From Bombus terrestris (taxonomy: Eukaryota; Arthropoda; Insecta; Hymenoptera; Apidae): a DNA stretch of 64,000 bases. Within the stretch, counting starts at the first letter, position 1. Each line of letters begins with the position of its first letter. The stretch lies in NCBI RefSeq assembly GCF_910591885.1, contig NC_063283.1:9843001-9907000 (forward strand). Reading direction: 5' to 3'. This document shows positions 61,601 through 64,000 of the stretch, one piece after another. The position numbers were made by a program, and so were the translations under genes. The notes under the pieces are model-generated. The model was not told where the DNA came from and did no database searches. It saw only the letters and a program-made list of their open reading frames with translations.

Positions 61601-63810
61601 GGATTAAGGAATTGCATAATAGTTAACCTTTTAATACCTCGTGTAACACGTACACAAATATATTTTTTATATTAAAAGATTTATAATCAAAATAAATATT
61701 ATATTTATTACAGGCTCCCATTTTTGTTACGCTTATTAACACAAGGAAATGATATGTTTTTAGATGTGAGTTATGAAGATGCTTTGCGGAATGGTGTATT
61801 GCTTTGTAAACTTATGAACAAACTGCAGCCGGGACTTATCACCAAAATTAATACGTCTGGTGGTGATTATAAGATGATGGACAATCTTAATCAGTATGTA
61901 TCGCAAGAAATGCTTTTATATCGCATGAATACATAATTAGTGTGTAAGTTGTAAATAACAACATTACCTGTGAATTGCGTGTAAACTGTATTATTTCATT
62001 GACGAAATATTATTATATCATTTATTGCACATACAATAATAATATTTAGTAAATACACCCCATATTATGATATCCGTGTATAAAACAAGAATGGAACAAA
62101 ACGTAAATGCTTGTAGAGAAGGCAAACTCGCTAATTTTTGTTACCTACTATCAAACTTTCTTTCATCTCATGCTTTCCTGCTATGTAGTCAAGTTTACGC
62201 AATCGACAGTGTTTTACTATGGAACGACTCTCGACTCGAATCTATCGAAGTCGAAGAGTCACGGAGTCGTTGAGATCGAGAGATCAAACGATACGCGATT
62301 ATTGACTTAGAATCGCCGGCGCAACTGCCGCCAAATTTTGATTGCGTCACTGTTCCTCGTGTTATTTGAAAGCCTGATAAATAAGTATCAAGAAAGTCCT
62401 AAGTCGGGATCGTCACAATCATTTCATAAAAATAAAACAAAGAACCTTATCTTTTACCTATACTCGACATCTTACAAAAAATTTTTGACGACATAACAAT
62501 ATATAGTTTATACTAATGATAAACGCGATTAATCAAATACACTCTGATAAGAATGCTTTGTGTTTATCATATGTACTTATATGTATATGTCATATTTCGT
62601 AGATAATTACAAAAATTGAACATTATTATCGTTGGAAATTATTGTTTGAGCTGAACGAGATTATGTCCAAACAAAATGTCATTCAAGACGAAATGTATAA
62701 GGAAGGTATTTAGTAAGAGGTTTTCTGCAAAGTACAGTAACCATGTATGACATCTGCGGCATCTGACAATCTGACCGTGATATCGCGTGCGCATGTCGAC
62801 AATTGGCGCGTTTTCAATGTTTAAGAGCGCTTTCCTCAGTAGTGGGGTGAACGATGCGCAGCGCGGCCACTCCGCATTACTCCCTTTTTATGCGGAAAGC
62901 AGGAGTAACGTAGAGGTTAAGAATATTTATCGTGTGCACTTCTTTCGTTCTTACATTCCTAATATCCAGAGAGTTCATTAATACTGGCCTGCCTCACGTT
63001 CTTGCGTTACGTGGCACGTTGCATCACAACCAACGAAATGGCGGCTCTTGAGCATATGTTTATTGTTTGCTATAGGGCTAAATTCATGCTTGTAATTTAT
63101 GATATTTAATCAAATAGAAATATGGTTATTTTGTTTTGCATTATTAACTTCAGCATTCTAATTGTTTAACTGTAAATTTCATTGAAAATTGTTACCTATT
63201 ATTGCTTGATGTACCACGGCTATTTACGGATTAAAGAGATTTCAATGATCATCGTGCATGTCTAGACCAATTATTCAAAAGTCGATCAAGCTATCCTGCT
63301 GTCCTGTTAATCAAAGACACGAGACGTATTAATTCCTAGGTATTCTGAGAAAATAGACACATACATACTTTATTCAAGCAATGTTATTATAATGTATCGT
63401 TATTTCAGATTCCAAAAGGCCTGCGTGAAATACGGAGTACCTGATGTAGACTTGTTCCAAGCAGTTGATCTTATGGAAAGAAAAAATATCGCGCAAGTGA
63501 CCAACACCATTTTTGCCATTGGACGCACTGTAATAATTTTGATCAAATACGCCTATTTTCCATTATCATTAAATGTATATAATTGTAGGAAAAATAATAA
63601 AACGATATGAATTTGCAGACATATAGACATCCAGAATGGCGCGGACCATGGCTAGGACCAAGACCAGCAGAAGAGAATAAGCGGAATTTCACGGAGGAGC
63701 AACTAAGAGCTGGCGAAGGTTATATTGGTCTTCAAGCTGGTACCAATAAGGGTGCGACTCAAGCTGGTCAAAACTTTGGAGCAACAAGAAAGATTCTCCT
63801 CGGAAAATAA
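46669..63810 (+). CDS. Mp20: Muscle-specific protein 20-like (calponin/transgelin family)
   Basis: An actin-associated protein of synchronous muscle. Five exons: 46669-46692 (MPGRPLWQ), 55566-55647, 61764-61893, 63409-63529 and 63619-63810. All phases agree and yield 182 residues (Drosophila Mp20 184). A calponin-homology domain covers about residues 15-125 (EAQQWIEQVVGERF, YEDALRNGVLLCKLMNKLQPG, then FQKACVKYGVPDVDLFQ and ERKNIAQVTNTIFAIGR). The C-terminus has one calponin repeat, IGLQAGTNKGATQAG, and ends ILLGK. Introns 1 and 2 are very large (8.9 and 6.1 kb). Intron 1 holds Chd64 on the other strand and a U4 snRNA gene. The exon 3 acceptor (TTTTTAG at 61763) was chosen because it keeps phase and family sequence; an upstream acceptor at 61712 would break the frame. 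Confidence 0.9.
46693..49428. other. Mp20 intron 1, left part
   Basis: AT-rich intron. Small open frames (for example 48283-48477) have no support. No RNA gene is seen. Confidence 0.5.
49429..52590 (-). CDS. Chd64: Chd64 / transgelin-like calponin-family protein, nested in Mp20 intron
   Basis: Chd64 is an actin-binding calponin-family protein; in Drosophila it has been linked to juvenile-hormone and ecdysone response complexes. Exons: 52585-52590 (Met-Pro only), 50076-50275, 49698-49818 and 49429-49611, giving 169 residues. After MPARNKEQE comes a calponin-homology domain (VWIEAVLGEKLPPG, YEDILKDGVILCKLINKLAPG, then FQAAIKEYGVPQEEIFQTADL and ERRNIPQVTLCLYALGRI). One calponin repeat, LNLQMGYNKGASQAG, follows, with the C-terminus GFGNTRHM. 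The two-codon first exon was found from the donor CCG|GTACGT and fits the family start. Intron positions match those of the Mp20-like host gene in two of three places. Confidence 0.92.
51012..51484. repeat. Tandem duplication, two units of about 220-250 bp
   Basis: Segments starting CGACTTACAAATGGGCGAAT (51012) and CGACTTACAAGTGGATGAAT (about 51260) align along their length. Shared blocks include AGTAATTTATAAAATCCTTTTA, TGAAATCTG.CTCTATGTTCG and a terminal ATTTATATACAGTTTTG.CTC. They lie in the first intron of Chd64. Confidence 0.85.
52723..52729 (-). promoter_or_regulatory. Weak TATA-like element upstream of Chd64
   Basis: CATATAG on the minus strand, about 135 bp upstream of the Chd64 start, inside a GC-rich patch with an initiator-like AGTCAGC downstream. 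Weak evidence. Confidence 0.3.
53357..53552. repeat. 98-bp tandem duplication
   Basis: Two adjacent copies, 53357-53454 and 53455-53552, each beginning GTAAATATTCGCGATCTAG and running to TGCTTCTCAATTTG. They differ at only a few positions, so the duplication is recent. It lies in Mp20 intron 1. Confidence 0.93.
53553..54993. other. Mp20 intron 1 between Chd64 promoter region and U4
   Basis: No supported gene. A GC-richer patch at about 53880-54180 carries overlapping minus-strand frames without similarity. The stretch just before U4 (TTCTCACTGTCGAAAGATG, about 54932-54950) sits where the snRNA proximal sequence element is expected. Confidence 0.4.
54994..55136 (+). ncRNA. U4: U4 spliceosomal snRNA
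   Basis: The sequence begins AGCTTTGCGCAGTGGC and carries the 5' U4/U6 stem region (CAATGAGGTTCTACCGAGG). The central loop (GAAAACTTTTACCAATACCCCGCC in part), the 3' stem (TGAAATACCATCGGC) and the Sm site AATTTTTGA near 55111 follow, and the gene ends in GCGGAAACT. All known U4 landmarks are present and in order, and the length of about 143 nt is normal. It lies in the first intron of the Mp20-like gene on the same strand and should be transcribed by its own snRNA promoter. Confidence 0.97.
55648..61763. other. Mp20 intron 2
   Basis: No gene is supported. Two similar segments near 57895-57950 and 58115-58170 (ATTTATGGCTT..TTGCC cores) may be diverged repeats. A GC-rich island at about 60820-61340 holds overlapping frames on both strands (123, 154 and 146 codons), judged to be composition effects. 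Confidence 0.4.
61894..63408. other. Mp20 intron 3
   Basis: AT-rich with a GC-richer patch near 62750-62960. No exon or RNA is seen. Confidence 0.45.
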
Positions 63811-64000
63811 TATTTCTACATAGTATTTCCTAATACTCTTAAGATTTCTTCAGAAATAGTTTTAAATTAATTTTAAACAGAATATTCATCGATGTCTTAG
63901 AACAGATGTCAAATTATAATTAATCGTATTAACAAAGAATTATGTTGGACTCCTTAATTTGTTGTGTACTGTAATCGATTATAGCGCATAAAAGGTGGAG
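63811..64000 (+). other. Mp20 3' UTR start
   Basis: The sequence directly after the stop codon is presumed 3' UTR. No polyadenylation signal of the canonical kind is reached before the window ends. Confidence 0.5.

Noticed and set aside
61713..61763. Upstream extension of Mp20 exon 3 from the acceptor at 61712
   Set aside because: It meets a stop in the phase set by exon 2; the acceptor at 61763 restores the conserved family sequence.
1..64000. CRISPR arrays, operons, bacterial insertion sequences
   Set aside because: The window is eukaryotic; no regularly spaced direct repeats or prokaryotic genes were found.

Overview
The window is nuclear DNA of an insect, most likely a hymenopteran (bee-like). 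It is AT-rich. Its genes have many short introns with ordinary GT-AG borders, it carries isolated eukaryotic tRNA genes and a complete U4 snRNA, and its transposons are jockey-type LINEs plus mariner, Tc1 and TTAA-target MITEs. The species assignment is inference. The encoded proteins (astakine, tektin, Chd64/Mp20 calponins) only show that it is an insect.

Layout. 1-5 kb: gene-free, with a decayed Tc1 transposase and two MITEs. 5.0-9.3 kb: a small unrecognised gene and the ether-lipid enzyme GNPAT (+). 10.2-12.3 kb: a tektin-3-like gene (-), head-to-head with the V-ATPase accessory subunit Ac45 (+, 12.5-13.9 kb); the shared 270-bp spacer holds a perfect TCACGTGA box. 14.7-16.9 kb: a heparanase-like GH79 enzyme (-) with an N-terminal membrane anchor. 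17.3-17.95 kb: an unrecognised gene (-). 18.6-22.2 kb: BRD8 (-), divergent from a TspanC8 tetraspanin (+, 22.6-23.9 kb). 25.3-26.5 kb: ZFAND1 and ANAPC13 packed on the minus strand. 27.1-27.6 kb: astakine (-). 29.8-32.7 kb: TMEM161 (+) with a TTAA-flanked MITE in one intron. 33.8-34.7 kb: a secreted Gln/Ala-repeat protein (+). 35.1-45.7 kb: five tRNA genes (Thr, Ser, Trp, Trp, Leu, all on the minus strand) and a cluster of jockey-type LINE sequence. 46.7-63.8 kb: one Mp20-type muscle calponin gene (+). Its 8.9-kb first intron contains the whole Chd64 gene on the opposite strand and a U4 snRNA gene.

Most genes are independent housekeeping or tissue genes. Two groupings suggest shared control. 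The first is the head-to-head pairs tektin/Ac45 and BRD8/tetraspanin. The second is the nested Mp20/Chd64 pair: both are calponin-family proteins with matching intron positions, consistent with an old duplication. Exon borders were assigned by eye from splice signals, reading phase and protein-family similarity. Nearly every model closes in frame from ATG to stop, which supports them, but no transcript evidence was available.
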